This document shows positions 25,459-35,929 of a DNA stretch of 64,000 bases, piece after piece. The notes under the pieces were generated by a model. The model worked only from the letters and a program-made list of their open reading frames with translations. It searched no databases and was not told the origin of the DNA. Numbering within the stretch: the first letter of the stretch is position 1; every line of letters starts with the position of its first letter. Source of the DNA: Clostridia bacterium (GTDB taxonomy: Bacteria > Bacillota > Clostridia > Oscillospirales > CAG-272); assembly GCA_017540175.1 (NCBI GenBank), contig JAFYBN010000034.1, positions 1-64,000 on the forward strand, read 5' to 3'. The position numbers were made by a program, and so were the translations under genes.

Positions 25459-26169
25459 ATGTATCATATTTTAGTGGTCGACGATGAAGAAATGATCCGG
25501 CGACTGATCGCGAAATACGCGGTTTACGAGGGTCATGAAATCACGGAGGCGTCCGACGGCATGCAGGCGATCGATCTCTGCCGGACGGGCAAATTCGATC
25601 TCATGATCATCGACATCATGATGCCCGAGCTCGACGGTTTTTCCGCCTGCCGGGAGATCCGCAAGTTTTCCGACATCCCGATCATCATGCTTTCCGCCCG
25701 TGGCGAGGAATACGACAAAATCAACGGCTTCGAGCTCGGCATCGACGACTATGTCGTCAAGCCCTTCTCCCCGAAGGAGCTGATGCTGCGCGTCAACGCC
25801 GTCATGAAGCGTGCCGCGGCGAAGGCGCAGGAAGCGCCCGCTCCCGTTTCCTCGGAGCCGGAGCATGAAATCGTGGAGCTCGGCGGGGGCGGACTCCGCG
25901 CCGATCTGACCGCGCGCATCGTATACGTGGACGGAAAGCGCGCCGACATGACGCCGAAGGAATACGATCTGTTTTTCTACATGCTCAAGAACAAAAACAT
26001 CGCCCTGACGCGCGAAAAGCTGATCACCGAGGTCTGGGGCTATGACTATTTCGGCGACGACCGTACCCTCGACACGCATATCAAGCTGCTGCGCAAGAGC
26101 CTCGGAAAATACGCGGATTTTGTCGTAACGCTGCGCGGCGTGGGGTACCGTTTCGATGCGGAAAAGTAA
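25459..26169 (+). CDS. Response regulator, OmpR/PhoB family
   Basis: A 236-residue two-domain regulator. The receiver domain (1-120) has acidic Asp8 and Asp9, phospho-acceptor Asp52 in IIDIMMPELDG and the conserved Lys in DDYVVKPFSP. The winged-helix DNA-binding domain (about 140-234) ends with the family-typical TLRGVGYRFD. The ATG is preceded by AAGGGGG. The kinase gene overlaps its end by 14 bases. The CCGTCA direct repeat before htrA has the geometry this family binds, so htrA is a likely target (inference). Confidence 0.93.
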   Translation: MYHILVVDDEEMIRRLIAKYAVYEGHEITEASDGMQAIDLCRTGKFDLMIIDIMMPELDGFSACREIRKFSDIPIIMLSARGEEYDKINGFELGIDDYVVKPFSPKELMLRVNAVMKRAAAKAQEAPAPVSSEPEHEIVELGGGGLRADLTARIVYVDGKRADMTPKEYDLFFYMLKNKNIALTREKLITEVWGYDYFGDDRTLDTHIKLLRKSLGKYADFVVTLRGVGYRFDAEK

Positions 26170-27700
26170 AACAAAAGTCCGCCGTTCGGAGAAACACGGC
26201 GTCAGCTTCCGCGTGCGCCTGCTTCTCACGTTCGGTTTCTTCACCCTGCTCGTGCTGCTTCTGCTCTGGCTCTTTCAGACCGTTCTGCTCGACGACATTT
26301 ATCGCTCGCTCAAGACGCGCGAGCTCGGCAAATGCGCCGACCGCGTCGTCAAGCTGACCTATGAGGCCGAAGACAGCGAGAGCTTCGGGGCCGCGGTGGA
26401 CGAGATCTCGCGCAAGTACGAGATCTGTGTATCCGTCTACCGAATCGACGCCGGGCGCGGAACGCCGGTCATGCGGCAGCACGTCAACGCGTTCTGCTAT
26501 ATCCACAACATCCGCTCGGGCGAGATCCTGTCCCAGCTGTATTACAACGCCGTGGAAGCGGGCGGGAAATACCGCGAGCTGATCTCTCTGGACGCGCTCT
26601 TCGGACGCAACCGGGGAGGACCCGACGAGCCCGCGGGCGCGGGTGAGAACATGATCGAGGTGCGCATCATCGAAGAAAACGACGTGGTGCTCATGCTCCT
26701 GTTCAACACGGAGATCCAGCCCCTCAAATCGACGGTGAAGACCCTCAACGCCCAGCTTGTCTGGATCACCCTGATCCTTGCGGCCGCCGGCGTCGTCTTC
26801 GCGCTGATTTTGTCCGACCGCATGTCGAAGCCGCTCAGGCAGATGAGCGCGGAGGCGTCGAAGCTCGCGCTCGGCGACTATGCCGTGAACTTCGACGGGG
26901 AGGGCTGCGCGGAGACGGAAAACCTGTCGGCGACTTTGAACCGCGCCGCCTACGAGCTCTCGAAGCTCGACCGGATGCAGAAGGATCTCATTGCCAACGT
27001 CTCCCACGATCTCAGGACCCCTCTGACCATGATCGCGGGGTACACCGAAATCATGCGCGATCTCCCGGGCGAGGCGACGCCGGAGAACTTCCAGATCGTC
27101 CTGGACGAGACGAATCGCCTGACGAATCTCGTCACCGACATGCTCGAGGTGTCGAAATACCAGAACGGGGAGCAGAAGCTGAATTCCTCCGTCTTCAATT
27201 TCACGGAGGTGATCCGGAAGACGCTCGAGCGGTACCAGAAGCTGAAGGAGCACGACGGCTACGTCATCCGCTTCGAGGCTGACCGGGACGCGTACGTGAA
27301 CGGGGACGAGGGGCGGATTCTGCAGGTCGTCTACAATCTCATCAACAACGCCGTGAACTATACGGGCGAGGACAAAACCGTCGTCGTGCGCCAGACCCTG
27401 CTGCGCGAGGGCGGGCAGGACTATGTGCTCTGCGAGGTGATCGACACGGGGGACGGCATCGCCGAGGAAGATCTGCCGCTCGTGTGGGAGCGCTATTACA
27501 AGGCGAACGATTTCCACAAGCGCGCGCACATGGGCACGGGACTCGGACTGTCCATCGTCCGCAGCATCCTCTTGCTGCACGGAGCGCAGTTCGGCGTCCG
27601 CAGCCGCGTGGGAGAGGGAAGCGATTTCTGGTTCCGGCTGAAGACCGTCTCCGCGCCGGATGGGATCGCGCCCGCGGACGGAGGAACGGGGACCGAATAA
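26156..27700 (+). CDS. Sensor histidine kinase, two TM segments with HAMP
   Basis: A 514-residue membrane kinase. TM1 is at about 20-43, an extracytoplasmic sensor loop of about 155 residues follows, then TM2 (about 200-222) and a HAMP domain. The HisKA motif is NVSHDLRTPLTMIAGY with His near 283; the ATP-binding domain has an N-box (YNLINNAVNYTGE), a G1 box (EVIDTGDGIAEEDL) and a G2 box (GTGLGLSIV). It starts inside the regulator gene (14-base overlap), so the two are translationally coupled. The sensor loop shows no recognised fold; with htrA upstream it may sense envelope protein stress (inference). Confidence 0.93.
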   Translation: MRKSKTKVRRSEKHGVSFRVRLLLTFGFFTLLVLLLLWLFQTVLLDDIYRSLKTRELGKCADRVVKLTYEAEDSESFGAAVDEISRKYEICVSVYRIDAGRGTPVMRQHVNAFCYIHNIRSGEILSQLYYNAVEAGGKYRELISLDALFGRNRGGPDEPAGAGENMIEVRIIEENDVVLMLLFNTEIQPLKSTVKTLNAQLVWITLILAAAGVVFALILSDRMSKPLRQMSAEASKLALGDYAVNFDGEGCAETENLSATLNRAAYELSKLDRMQKDLIANVSHDLRTPLTMIAGYTEIMRDLPGEATPENFQIVLDETNRLTNLVTDMLEVSKYQNGEQKLNSSVFNFTEVIRKTLERYQKLKEHDGYVIRFEADRDAYVNGDEGRILQVVYNLINNAVNYTGEDKTVVVRQTLLREGGQDYVLCEVIDTGDGIAEEDLPLVWERYYKANDFHKRAHMGTGLGLSIVRSILLLHGAQFGVRSRVGEGSDFWFRLKTVSAPDGIAPADGGTGTE

Positions 27701-27709
27701 ACAAACAGG

Positions 27710-27755
27710 GCCAAGCCCCGCGACCGTTTTGAAGCGGCCGCGGGGCTTGGCGTTT
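27710..27755 (+). terminator. Hairpin terminator after the sensor kinase
   Basis: A 13-bp perfect stem, GCCAAGCCCCGCG (27710-27722) with its complement at 27739-27751. The following T run is short (GTTTCG), so it may be a weak or bidirectional terminator. Confidence 0.6.
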
Positions 27756-27810
27756 CGAAGTGCATCGGATCTGATACGCTTCCCGTTCATAATATTTACA
27801 ATATTTTTTG

Positions 27811-27845
27811 TGTCATTCTTAGGAGCGAAGCGACGAAGAATCTTT
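27811..27845. repeat. Short intergenic palindromic repeat (GTCATTCT...AAGAATCT type)
   Basis: GTCATTCTTAGGAGCGAAGC followed by GACGAAGAATCT: an ATTCTT/AAGAAT stem around an AGCGAAGCGACG core. Elements of this form recur between genes in many unrelated bacterial genomes (recalled, not searched). Only this copy was seen in the window. Confidence 0.5.
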
Positions 27846-27867
27846 GTACGATAAGACATGAAGCGGT

Positions 27868-28803
27868 TTATTGAGCCTGCTTGATTTCCACGCCGACCAG
27901 GTTGAAAGCGAAGCGCCCACCGTTTCTTTCATCGTTATAGGAAACGGAGACTACCCTACCCACAACGGTGATCTTGCTGCCGTACGATCCGTCGTCCGTC
28001 AATTCCGAAAACTTCCCTCTGTCCGCGATGAAATGAACGGATACCATCAATTGTCCTCCGATCGCGGTCGTTATAGCGGTGTTACGACTCTCGAATCTAT
28101 CATAGTCCGAAATGATATCCTTAGAGAAATCGCTCGTGAACTCGACCCAGGCGCCGGTATAGTTTTCGGCCAGAGCCCGCTCCAGCCCGCTGAAACTGTA
28201 CGAGAGCGAGAGCTTGCCCTTTTCGTGCGCGAGGATATCCCTGTAAACTCTTTCAGCACTCAAAGGGATGGGATGATCCTTTGTGTTGAACGCGGGAGCG
28301 CTTTCGTCCGGGTTTTCTTCCTTACCGCTGTTGACATCACGGGCAAAAAAGCTCTTCACTTTCATGCACAGGACGAGCTGCTCGTAACCGAACTTCTCGA
28401 ACTCCCGGATGGTCCCGGTCATTTGGACGGAGCGGATATTGCCCATGTCCACCAGATCGTTGTACTCTTTTTCGAGGCTTGAATTCTCCCATGCTACGGG
28501 TTTGATGATGATGCCTTTTCCTTGATAACCGTCCTGAAGGTAGAGCTTGTCGAATTCTGTCAGCGTATTGGTAAAACCGATCACGCTGACGACTGTATTT
28601 TTGTATTCCTTCCCCAACTCTTCAAGGGTTTGGGCGGTGAATGTCTGGGAAGAGCCCGCTTTTTTGTTGATTTTTTCAACTTTTTCAATCAGCTCCTCCC
28701 GGATGATGGGGACTGCGTTCCGCGCGTCCGATCCGCATGACCCGAACACTGGCAGCAGCAAAACGATTGCCAGAAGCATTCCGATTGTTCTTTTGATTTT
28801 CAT
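27868..28803 (-). CDS. Lipoprotein of unknown function
   Basis: A 311-residue lipoprotein with lipobox LLPVFGSC (Cys23). Two segments resemble OB-fold strands, near the start (TVVSVIGFTNTL...YLQDGYQGKGIIIKP) and at the end (GSKITVVGRVVSVSY), recalling the tRNA_anti-like OB-fold domains found in some lipoproteins. I cannot assign a function. The ATG three codons inside the longest frame was chosen because it leaves room for AGG nine bases upstream. The gene and its flanks are visibly AT-richer than all neighbours, which suggests horizontal origin. It stands alone between the two-component operon and the oxidoreductase operon. Confidence 0.65.
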   Translation of the reverse strand: MKIKRTIGMLLAIVLLLPVFGSCGSDARNAVPIIREELIEKVEKINKKAGSSQTFTAQTLEELGKEYKNTVVSVIGFTNTLTEFDKLYLQDGYQGKGIIIKPVAWENSSLEKEYNDLVDMGNIRSVQMTGTIREFEKFGYEQLVLCMKVKSFFARDVNSGKEENPDESAPAFNTKDHPIPLSAERVYRDILAHEKGKLSLSYSFSGLERALAENYTGAWVEFTSDFSKDIISDYDRFESRNTAITTAIGGQLMVSVHFIADRGKFSELTDDGSYGSKITVVGRVVSVSYNDERNGGRFAFNLVGVEIKQAQ

Positions 28804-28908
28804 GATGTTCATCCTGTACTTTCATTTTTTGGGATATTTTTTTGAACAAAGGAAACAAATGCTGACAAAATAAGGCGCGGCATGACGGGATTCTTCCGGA
28901 CAGCAGCG

Positions 28909-28939
28909 CGCTCTCTTCGGCATAACGCCGAAGAGAGCG
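28909..28939 (-). other. Strong hairpin downstream of the oxidoreductase gene
   Basis: A 13-bp perfect stem CGCTCTCTTCGGC with a 5-base loop. No T run lies on either side, so it may stabilise the 3' end of the oxidoreductase mRNA rather than terminate it. Confidence 0.5.
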
Positions 28940-28993
28940 GTGCGAGCCGGGAAACAGTATCCTGAAATGCAGCGCCGTTGTGCCTGAAACGCG

Positions 28994-30136
28994 TTAAATC
29001 TCGGCAAACTTGATTTCGATTTCCTTGCCGAGCTCGGCGGACTTGTTGATGCCATCGATGATCGCCTGGTTGTAGAGGATCTGGGAGGTCGGAACGGGAG
29101 CGGGACCGTTCGTGCGGATCGCGTCGAGGAAGGAACGGATCTTCTTGTCGAAGAGGCCGCCCTTGCCGGAGTTCTGAAGGATCGGGATCACGGTCTGGGT
29201 CTGAGCGCCCGCGACGTCGTGATAGAGGGTCATGGGGCCGCCGACCGAGCCGTTCCAGCAGTCCGTGGACGGAATGCGGAGCGCGCCTTCCGTACCGAAG
29301 ATGATGGTGTCACCGGGGGTGTCGACGTGCATCGCCCAAGCGATACGGAAGTCGAGGATGATGCCGCCCTCAAGACGCACGAACGCGGCGGCAAAGTCGT
29401 CGACGGAGAAGCGCGCGGCGTCCGCTCCGTTGTACTTCGGGTTCTTGCCGAAGAAGTCGGAGATGTAGCCGGAGACCGTCAGCGGCTTCGGATAGCCGAT
29501 GGCGTTGAGGACCATGTCGAGGGAGTAGCAGCCGATGTCGCCCAGAGCGCCGATGCCGCCCGTGGACTTTTCGATGAAGGTCGAGCCCGGGATGCCGCGG
29601 CGGCGGCCGCCGCCCGTCTGGATGTAGTAGATCTTGCCGAGCGCGCCGGAGTCGACGATCTTCTTGATCATCTGCATGTTCGCGTCAAAGCGGGGCTGGA
29701 AGCCGACGGAGACGAACTTGCCGGACGCCTTTTCCGCCTTGCACACCGCTTCCGCTTCCTCGAGGGTCACGGTGAAGGGCTTTTCGAGCAGAACCGGGAG
29801 ACCGTGCTCAAGCGCGTAGATCGTCGGGATCGCGTGCTGGGTGTTGTAGGTGCAGATGGAAACGCCGTCCAGATCGGGTTCGTTGTCGATCAGTTCCTTG
29901 TGGGAGGGATAGAAGTGCACGCCGGAGACGCCGTAGCGCTCCATGAACTTCTCCGCCTTGCCGGGGATGAGATCGGCGGCGGCGACGATTTCAACGTCGT
30001 CCTGCGCCTTGTAGCTCTGGATGTGGCTTTCGGCGATCCAGCCGGTACCGATGATACCGATTTTCAGCTTGCGGCCGGCTGCCTTCTTTTCTTCGATGAC
30101 TTCCTGCTTGAACTGGCTGAGAACTTTGTCAGACAT
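28994..30136 (-). CDS. Gfo/Idh/MocA family NAD(P)-dependent oxidoreductase
   Basis: A 380-residue oxidoreductase, probably acting on a sugar or inositol. The Rossmann fold starts at KIGIIGTGWIAESH (about residue 25) after a 24-residue helical extension; the catalytic-site motif EKPFTVTLEEAEAV is near 120, and the C-terminal domain carries the GGIGALGDIGCYSLDM helix (about 192) with the family's conserved Asp and His-equivalent region. The start is the ATG preceded by AAAGGCGG. It follows the isomerase/epimerase gene by 72 bases on the same strand. This pair is common for conversion of unusual sugars or inositols; the substrate is undetermined. Confidence 0.88.
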   Translation of the reverse strand: MSDKVLSQFKQEVIEEKKAAGRKLKIGIIGTGWIAESHIQSYKAQDDVEIVAAADLIPGKAEKFMERYGVSGVHFYPSHKELIDNEPDLDGVSICTYNTQHAIPTIYALEHGLPVLLEKPFTVTLEEAEAVCKAEKASGKFVSVGFQPRFDANMQMIKKIVDSGALGKIYYIQTGGGRRRGIPGSTFIEKSTGGIGALGDIGCYSLDMVLNAIGYPKPLTVSGYISDFFGKNPKYNGADAARFSVDDFAAAFVRLEGGIILDFRIAWAMHVDTPGDTIIFGTEGALRIPSTDCWNGSVGGPMTLYHDVAGAQTQTVIPILQNSGKGGLFDKKIRSFLDAIRTNGPAPVPTSQILYNQAIIDGINKSAELGKEIEIKFAEI

Positions 30137-30208
30137 GTGTTTGGTCCGCCTTTCTTATTTTTTTCGAGTGTATTTGACCGCATGAAGCGGAAACGTACGG
30201 GATTCGGA

Positions 30209-31033
30209 TCACCAGCCGATGGATTTGAGGTACTCGATGCTCGCCTTGACGGATTCGAGACGGGACAGCCCCATGGACGGCTCGTCCTGTTCGACGACCA
30301 CCCACTCCGCGCCCGCCTTTTCGGACGCCTCGAGGATGGCGGGCATGTTCTGCATGCCGTGGCCGACCGGACGGAACTCGAACGTGGAGGGCTCGTCGTC
30401 CTTCTTGTCGTCGTCCAGACCGATCAGAGCGTAGAGATGCTCGGGCAGCTTGCCGCTCATGAAGAAGTCCTTCAGGTGAACGACCGGGGCGCGGCCCGCG
30501 TATTTTTCGATGAACGGCGCGGGCTCCTCCCCGCCGACGTTGACCCAGCAGGTGTCGAGCTCGGTCTGGAGCAGGTCGGGGGATACGCTCTCGTACAGCA
30601 CGTCGAGCCCGTATTTGTCCCCGATTTTCTTGAATTCGAAGTCGTGGTTGTGATAGAGCAGGGTGATGCCGTACTTCTTCGCGCACGCGCCGAGCTTTTT
30701 GATGTCCTCGATCGTCTGCTCAAAGAGGGGCGCGCCGGGTCTTCTTTCCTCGGTCACATAGGGGACGGCGGCGAACCGGCACCCGATCTCTGCGTAATCG
30801 GAGAAGGTCTTGTCCGGGTCGGCAAGCATGTCCGCGAGCGGGATATGCGCCGAGATCGGCACGAGCCCGAGCGCGTCGCACACACCCTTCACATATTCGG
30901 GGGAATGTCCGTAGAGTCCCGCGAACTCCACGCCGTCATAGCCCATTTCCTTGATTTTTCTGAAGGTTCCCGCGAGATCCGCTTCCGCGTCGTCCCTGAC
31001 GGAATAAACCTGTACCGCTATGGGTTTTGCCAT
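30209..31033 (-). CDS. Sugar phosphate isomerase/epimerase (xylose-isomerase-like TIM barrel)
   Basis: A 274-residue AP-endonuclease-2-like TIM barrel. Typical elements are VQVYSVRDDAEAD at the start, GYDGVEFAGLYG (about 31-42, first metal-ligand Glu), LLYHNHDFEF (about 130), TCWVNVGGEEP (about 165), VVHLKDFF (about 190) and a final Glu/Asp strand WVVVEQDEP. These sites bind a divalent metal for aldose-ketose or epimerase chemistry. AGGAGGAG precedes the ATG. It is the first gene of the operon with the Gfo/Idh/MocA oxidoreductase. Confidence 0.87.
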   Translation of the reverse strand: MAKPIAVQVYSVRDDAEADLAGTFRKIKEMGYDGVEFAGLYGHSPEYVKGVCDALGLVPISAHIPLADMLADPDKTFSDYAEIGCRFAAVPYVTEERRPGAPLFEQTIEDIKKLGACAKKYGITLLYHNHDFEFKKIGDKYGLDVLYESVSPDLLQTELDTCWVNVGGEEPAPFIEKYAGRAPVVHLKDFFMSGKLPEHLYALIGLDDDKKDDEPSTFEFRPVGHGMQNMPAILEASEKAGAEWVVVEQDEPSMGLSRLESVKASIEYLKSIGW

Positions 31034-31087
31034 AATCTCCTCCTGAAATCGGAGCGCGGCGTCCTGTCCGCGTCCCGTATTTTCTCT

Positions 31088-31116
31088 ATAATACCATAAA
31101 TCAGGCGCAAAATCAA
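31088..31116 (-). promoter_or_regulatory. Sigma-A promoter of the isomerase/oxidoreductase operon
   Basis: Minus strand TTGATT-N17-TATTAT, 54 bases before the start. Confidence 0.65.
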
Positions 31117-31221
31117 GAGTTTTTCGTCATTTTGCATTCAAGAATCCGATTCGGGGGGCAATGCGGCGGCGCGTATGAAAAAAGCCCAATTGCCCGGCGC
31201 AAACTTTGTACTCTTTCCCGA

Positions 31222-31250
31222 TTGACAACGGGGACCGGATCAAGTATAAT
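31222..31250 (+). promoter_or_regulatory. Consensus sigma-A promoter of guaB
   Basis: TTGACA-N17-TATAAT, perfect in both hexamers, 67 bases before the ATG. Confidence 0.88.
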
Positions 31251-31290
31251 AAATAAAATAACCTCCCGCGGGAAGAGACTTCCCGCCTGA

Positions 31291-32796
<1,506 letters not shown>

Positions 32797-32821
32797 GACA
32801 ATTCCGGACGGATCGTCTTCC

Positions 32822-32853
32822 CCCGCGCCGGCGTTTCGCCGGCGTGGGTTTTT
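32822..32853 (+). terminator. Terminator of guaB
   Basis: A 12-bp stem around a TTT loop (CCCGCGCCGGCG with CGCCGGCGTGGG, one G-T pair) followed by five T residues. Confidence 0.9.
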
Positions 32854-32955
32854 ACATTTTCATAAAGTTTTAACACCGCGGTCACGGATTCCGATGGCGG
32901 CTCCGCGGCGAATGCGGTATGATGGATGTGACAACGGAGGAGGTACAGGAAAATC

Positions 32956-33837
32956 ATGAAAAAAATGCTTTTGATCATCAACCCGGTGACCGCGAAGACG
33001 GCGATTACCCCCCATCTGATCGAAATCGTCGATCTGTTCGAAAAGGGCGGTTACGCCGTTGAGGTCCACGTGACAAAACGCAAATACGACGCGCTGCGCC
33101 TCGTGAGACAAACCGGAGCCTCCTATGACACGGTCGTGTGCGCGGGCGGGGACGGAACGCTGAACGAAACCGTTTTCGGCGCCATGGCGCTGAAGCAAAA
33201 GCCGAAGATCGGCTATATCCCGGCGGGAACGACGAACGATTTCGCGGCAAGTTGGGGCATTCCGAGGCGTCCCCTCGAGGCGGCGCAGGCGATCGTGAAG
33301 GGCAGCTCGCGTCCCATCGACGTCAACCTGTTCGAAAACCGTCCGTATATTTACGTCGCGGCGTTCGGAACCTTCGCGGAGGTATCCTTCGAGACGCCGC
33401 AGAACCTCAAGAAGAGCCTCGGGTGGTCGGCGTACATTTTCGAAGGGATCAAAAGACTGCCGAGCATCCGCCCCGTGCACATGCGCGTCGAGTACGACGG
33501 CGGCGTCACCGAGGGGAATTTCCTCTACGGCATGATGTCGAACACGAGGCGCGTGGGGGGATTCGATCTCAAAATCAAGGACGACATCAGCCTGTTCGAC
33601 GGACGCATGGAGATGATCCTCATCCGGCAGCCGGACAACCCCGCCGACAACCCGAAAATGCTCGGCGCGGTCCTGATGCAGGATACCTCGAGCGAATTCA
33701 TCGTGTTTGCCCACACGAAGCGCGTCCATTTCGAAGCGGAAAAACCCATTCTGTGGACGATCGACGGTGAGAACGGCGGCGAAGTCCAGAAGGGCGATAT
33801 CGTGCTGTGCAGGAACGCGATCGAAATGTTCGTATAA
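32956..33837 (+). CDS. Diacylglycerol kinase family lipid kinase (YegS/DagK type)
   Basis: A 293-residue kinase. The signature VVCAGGDGTLNETVFG lies at about 62-77 and the substrate/nucleotide site IGYIPAGTTNDFAASWGI at about 90. The C-terminal beta-sandwich ends with LWTIDGENGG, also conserved. In Gram-positives such enzymes return diacylglycerol from lipoteichoic acid synthesis to phosphatidic acid. The start has GGAGGAGG upstream. Only a weak -10 (TATGAT at 32918) is seen. A hairpin without T run separates it from the MBL-fold gene. Confidence 0.88.
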   Translation: MKKMLLIINPVTAKTAITPHLIEIVDLFEKGGYAVEVHVTKRKYDALRLVRQTGASYDTVVCAGGDGTLNETVFGAMALKQKPKIGYIPAGTTNDFAASWGIPRRPLEAAQAIVKGSSRPIDVNLFENRPYIYVAAFGTFAEVSFETPQNLKKSLGWSAYIFEGIKRLPSIRPVHMRVEYDGGVTEGNFLYGMMSNTRRVGGFDLKIKDDISLFDGRMEMILIRQPDNPADNPKMLGAVLMQDTSSEFIVFAHTKRVHFEAEKPILWTIDGENGGEVQKGDIVLCRNAIEMFV

Positions 33838-33838
33838 G

Positions 33839-33865
33839 GGAACCGCTGATTCATTCGGCGGTTCC
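33839..33865 (+). other. Hairpin between the lipid kinase and MBL genes
   Basis: Stem GGAACCGC/GCGGTTCC, no T run. It directly follows the kinase stop codon and lies 38 bases before the next ATG, so it could be a partial terminator within the unit. Confidence 0.45.
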
Positions 33866-33903
33866 TAAGCATTCCCGAATCGGAAAAAGACAAGGAGGAC
33901 AGC

Positions 33904-35232
33904 ATGAACTCTCGGTTTTCACCCCTGATCCCGCCGTTTGAGGGCGGCGAGCCGGTCGAAGGGATCTACAACGCGGGTCCCATGCTCGCGGACGACAAAA
34001 ACGGTCCGACGGAGGAGGACGCGCTCATGCGGATGTACACCGGCGCGTCGGACGAGGACATGGATCGGTATGTCGGATCGCTCGAGCATGCCGGCTTCAG
34101 CCATGTGTGGGAAAACGCGGGTCCCGCCTATCACGCTCTTTCGGCATGGAAAAACGGCGTGTATGTTTATGCCTATCTCACGAGGGCGACTGGGGTTGTC
34201 CGTCTCATTCAGGACGTCCCCGGCTCGTGGGTCGAGTACTGCAGCGGCAGCGCGCGGGATGCCGACGGCCGCGCGGAGGAAATCTGCCAGTACGCGCTGT
34301 ACTACGACCCGAAGAACGGACTGACGAAGACGACGACCAACTGCGGCATGTTTTACATCATGAAGCTCGCCGACGGATCCCTCTTCATGGTCGACGGCGG
34401 CGACGAGCTGCAGTGCTCCGCCGACGCGCTCGAGGGCATGTACCGCTTTCTCCGGGACTTCACCGGCGTTCCGGAGGGGGAGAAGATGCGGATTGCGGGC
34501 TGGTTCTTCACCCATGCCCACGGGGACCACGTCGCGGCGTGCATCCGTCTGCTCCGCACTTATCCCGAAGCCTTCCGGCTCGAGCGGGTCTTCTTCAATT
34601 TCCCGTCCCACACCGGCATCGGCGGCCGCTGTGACAGCGAGACCTTCGTTCTGAAGGAGACGCTGCGGGAATACGCTGCGGACGTCACGGCGGTCAAGCT
34701 GCATTCCGGCATGACTTTCTCCCTAGCCGGGACGAACTTCGAAGTGCTTTACACCCATGAGGACGCCGTCCGACCGGAAGAGCCCGAGCGTTATCCGTTC
34801 CGCGACTTCAACTGCACCTCCACGATCCTCAAAATGACGACGAGGTCCGGGGGAACGGTCATGTGGCTCGGCGATACCAACGTCGAGACGGAGGCGCTTG
34901 TGAAGACGACCGTGCCCGCGTCCCTGTGGAAGGCGGACGTCGTACAGATCGCGCACCACTGCTTCAATTATCTCTCCTCCCTCTATCCGATGATCGACGC
35001 GGATTACGCCATGCTCCCGAACAGTCATTACGGCGGACACACGGTCGAAAACGAGCCGAAGCTCGCCGAGGTCGTCTCCTGCCTCAGTGATCCCTCGAAC
35101 CTCTGGTACGAGGATCAGACGACGGTTTTCCGCTTTGAGAACGGAGAATACCGCGTCGTGAAGGTCCTCCCCCGCATCGGCGGCGAGCACGACGGGACCG
35201 ATCTGTACGGCAGAAAGAAAAACGCGGAGTGA
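33904..35232 (+). CDS. MBL-fold metallo-hydrolase
   Basis: A 442-residue protein. An N-terminal domain of about 130 residues (GSLEHAGFSHVWENAG..., ending near GSWVEY) precedes the metallo-beta-lactamase core. The core has FTHAHGDHVAAC (about 202-213), the metal-binding Asp in MWLGDTNVE, and a final AHHCFNYLSS, so both metal sites appear complete. I do not know its substrate; comparable long MBL proteins are common and uncharacterised in gut Clostridia. AAGGAGG precedes the ATG. There is no signal peptide, so it is cytoplasmic. Its terminator is shared with the convergent cotJ operon. Confidence 0.8.
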   Translation: MNSRFSPLIPPFEGGEPVEGIYNAGPMLADDKNGPTEEDALMRMYTGASDEDMDRYVGSLEHAGFSHVWENAGPAYHALSAWKNGVYVYAYLTRATGVVRLIQDVPGSWVEYCSGSARDADGRAEEICQYALYYDPKNGLTKTTTNCGMFYIMKLADGSLFMVDGGDELQCSADALEGMYRFLRDFTGVPEGEKMRIAGWFFTHAHGDHVAACIRLLRTYPEAFRLERVFFNFPSHTGIGGRCDSETFVLKETLREYAADVTAVKLHSGMTFSLAGTNFEVLYTHEDAVRPEEPERYPFRDFNCTSTILKMTTRSGGTVMWLGDTNVETEALVKTTVPASLWKADVVQIAHHCFNYLSSLYPMIDADYAMLPNSHYGGHTVENEPKLAEVVSCLSDPSNLWYEDQTTVFRFENGEYRVVKVLPRIGGEHDGTDLYGRKKNAE

Positions 35233-35275
35233 TCCCGCAAACCGAGCGCGCGGGACACCCAAGCCGATAGCAAAA

Positions 35276-35317
35276 CACGCCCGACACCGGAGAAACCCGG
35301 AGCGGGCGTATTCTTTT
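35276..35317. terminator. Bidirectional terminator between the MBL gene and cotJC
   Basis: Stem ACGCCCG/CGGGCGT with an inner CCGG/CCGG pair. T-rich runs follow on the plus strand (ATTCTTTTT), and an A-rich stretch precedes it, serving the minus strand. Confidence 0.8.
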
Positions 35318-35920
35318 TCAGCTCTTTTTGTCAAACTCCGGGTTGTACCCGTAGAAATTCCTCGCGTCGAGGTTATCCTGCACGACTCTGAGGGCTTCTC
35401 CGAATCTCTGGTAATGCACGACCTCGCGCTCTCTCAGGAAGCGGATCGGATCGCACACGTCCGGGTCGGCGATCAGGCGGAGCAGGTTGTCGTAGGTCGT
35501 TCTCGCCTTCTGTTCCGCAGCCAGGTCCTCGTTCAGGTCCGTGATGGCGTCGCCCTTGACCGCGATGTACTTGATGTCGAACGGGACGCCCGCCGCCGAG
35601 ACCGGATACACCCCGGTCGTGTGGTCGACGAAATACGGCGCGAACCCCGACTTTTCGATCTGCTCCGGCGTCAGATTGCGCGTGAGCTGGGTGACGATCG
35701 TCGAGATCATTTCCATGTGTCCGAGCTCTTCCGTCCCGACATCCGTCAGCGTGCCGACGATCTCGCGGTACGGCATGGAATAGCGCTGGTTCAGATAGCG
35801 CATCGACGCGCCGAGCTCCCCGTCCGGACCGCCGAGCTGGGTGATGATGAGCTGGGCGAGCGCGGGATCGGGGTTCTTGATCTTTACGGGGTACTGTAAG
35901 GTTTTCTCATAAATCCACAT
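35318..35920 (-). CDS. cotJC: Spore coat protein CotJC, manganese-catalase-like
   Basis: A 200-residue protein of the manganese catalase fold. Four-helix-bundle metal ligands are visible in LIITQLGGPDGELGASMRYL (Glu), TEELGHMEMI (Glu, Glu-His) and a later DLAAEQKARTTYDNLL (Glu) and REVVHYQRFGEAL (His). It is part of the mother-cell-made inner coat in Bacillus; catalase activity has been reported for some clostridial relatives. It is the third gene of cotJABC, nine bases after cotJB, and ends in a shared terminator. Confidence 0.95.
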   Translation of the reverse strand: MWIYEKTLQYPVKIKNPDPALAQLIITQLGGPDGELGASMRYLNQRYSMPYREIVGTLTDVGTEELGHMEMISTIVTQLTRNLTPEQIEKSGFAPYFVDHTTGVYPVSAAGVPFDIKYIAVKGDAITDLNEDLAAEQKARTTYDNLLRLIADPDVCDPIRFLREREVVHYQRFGEALRVVQDNLDARNFYGYNPEFDKKS

Positions 35921-35929
35921 AGCTCCGCC

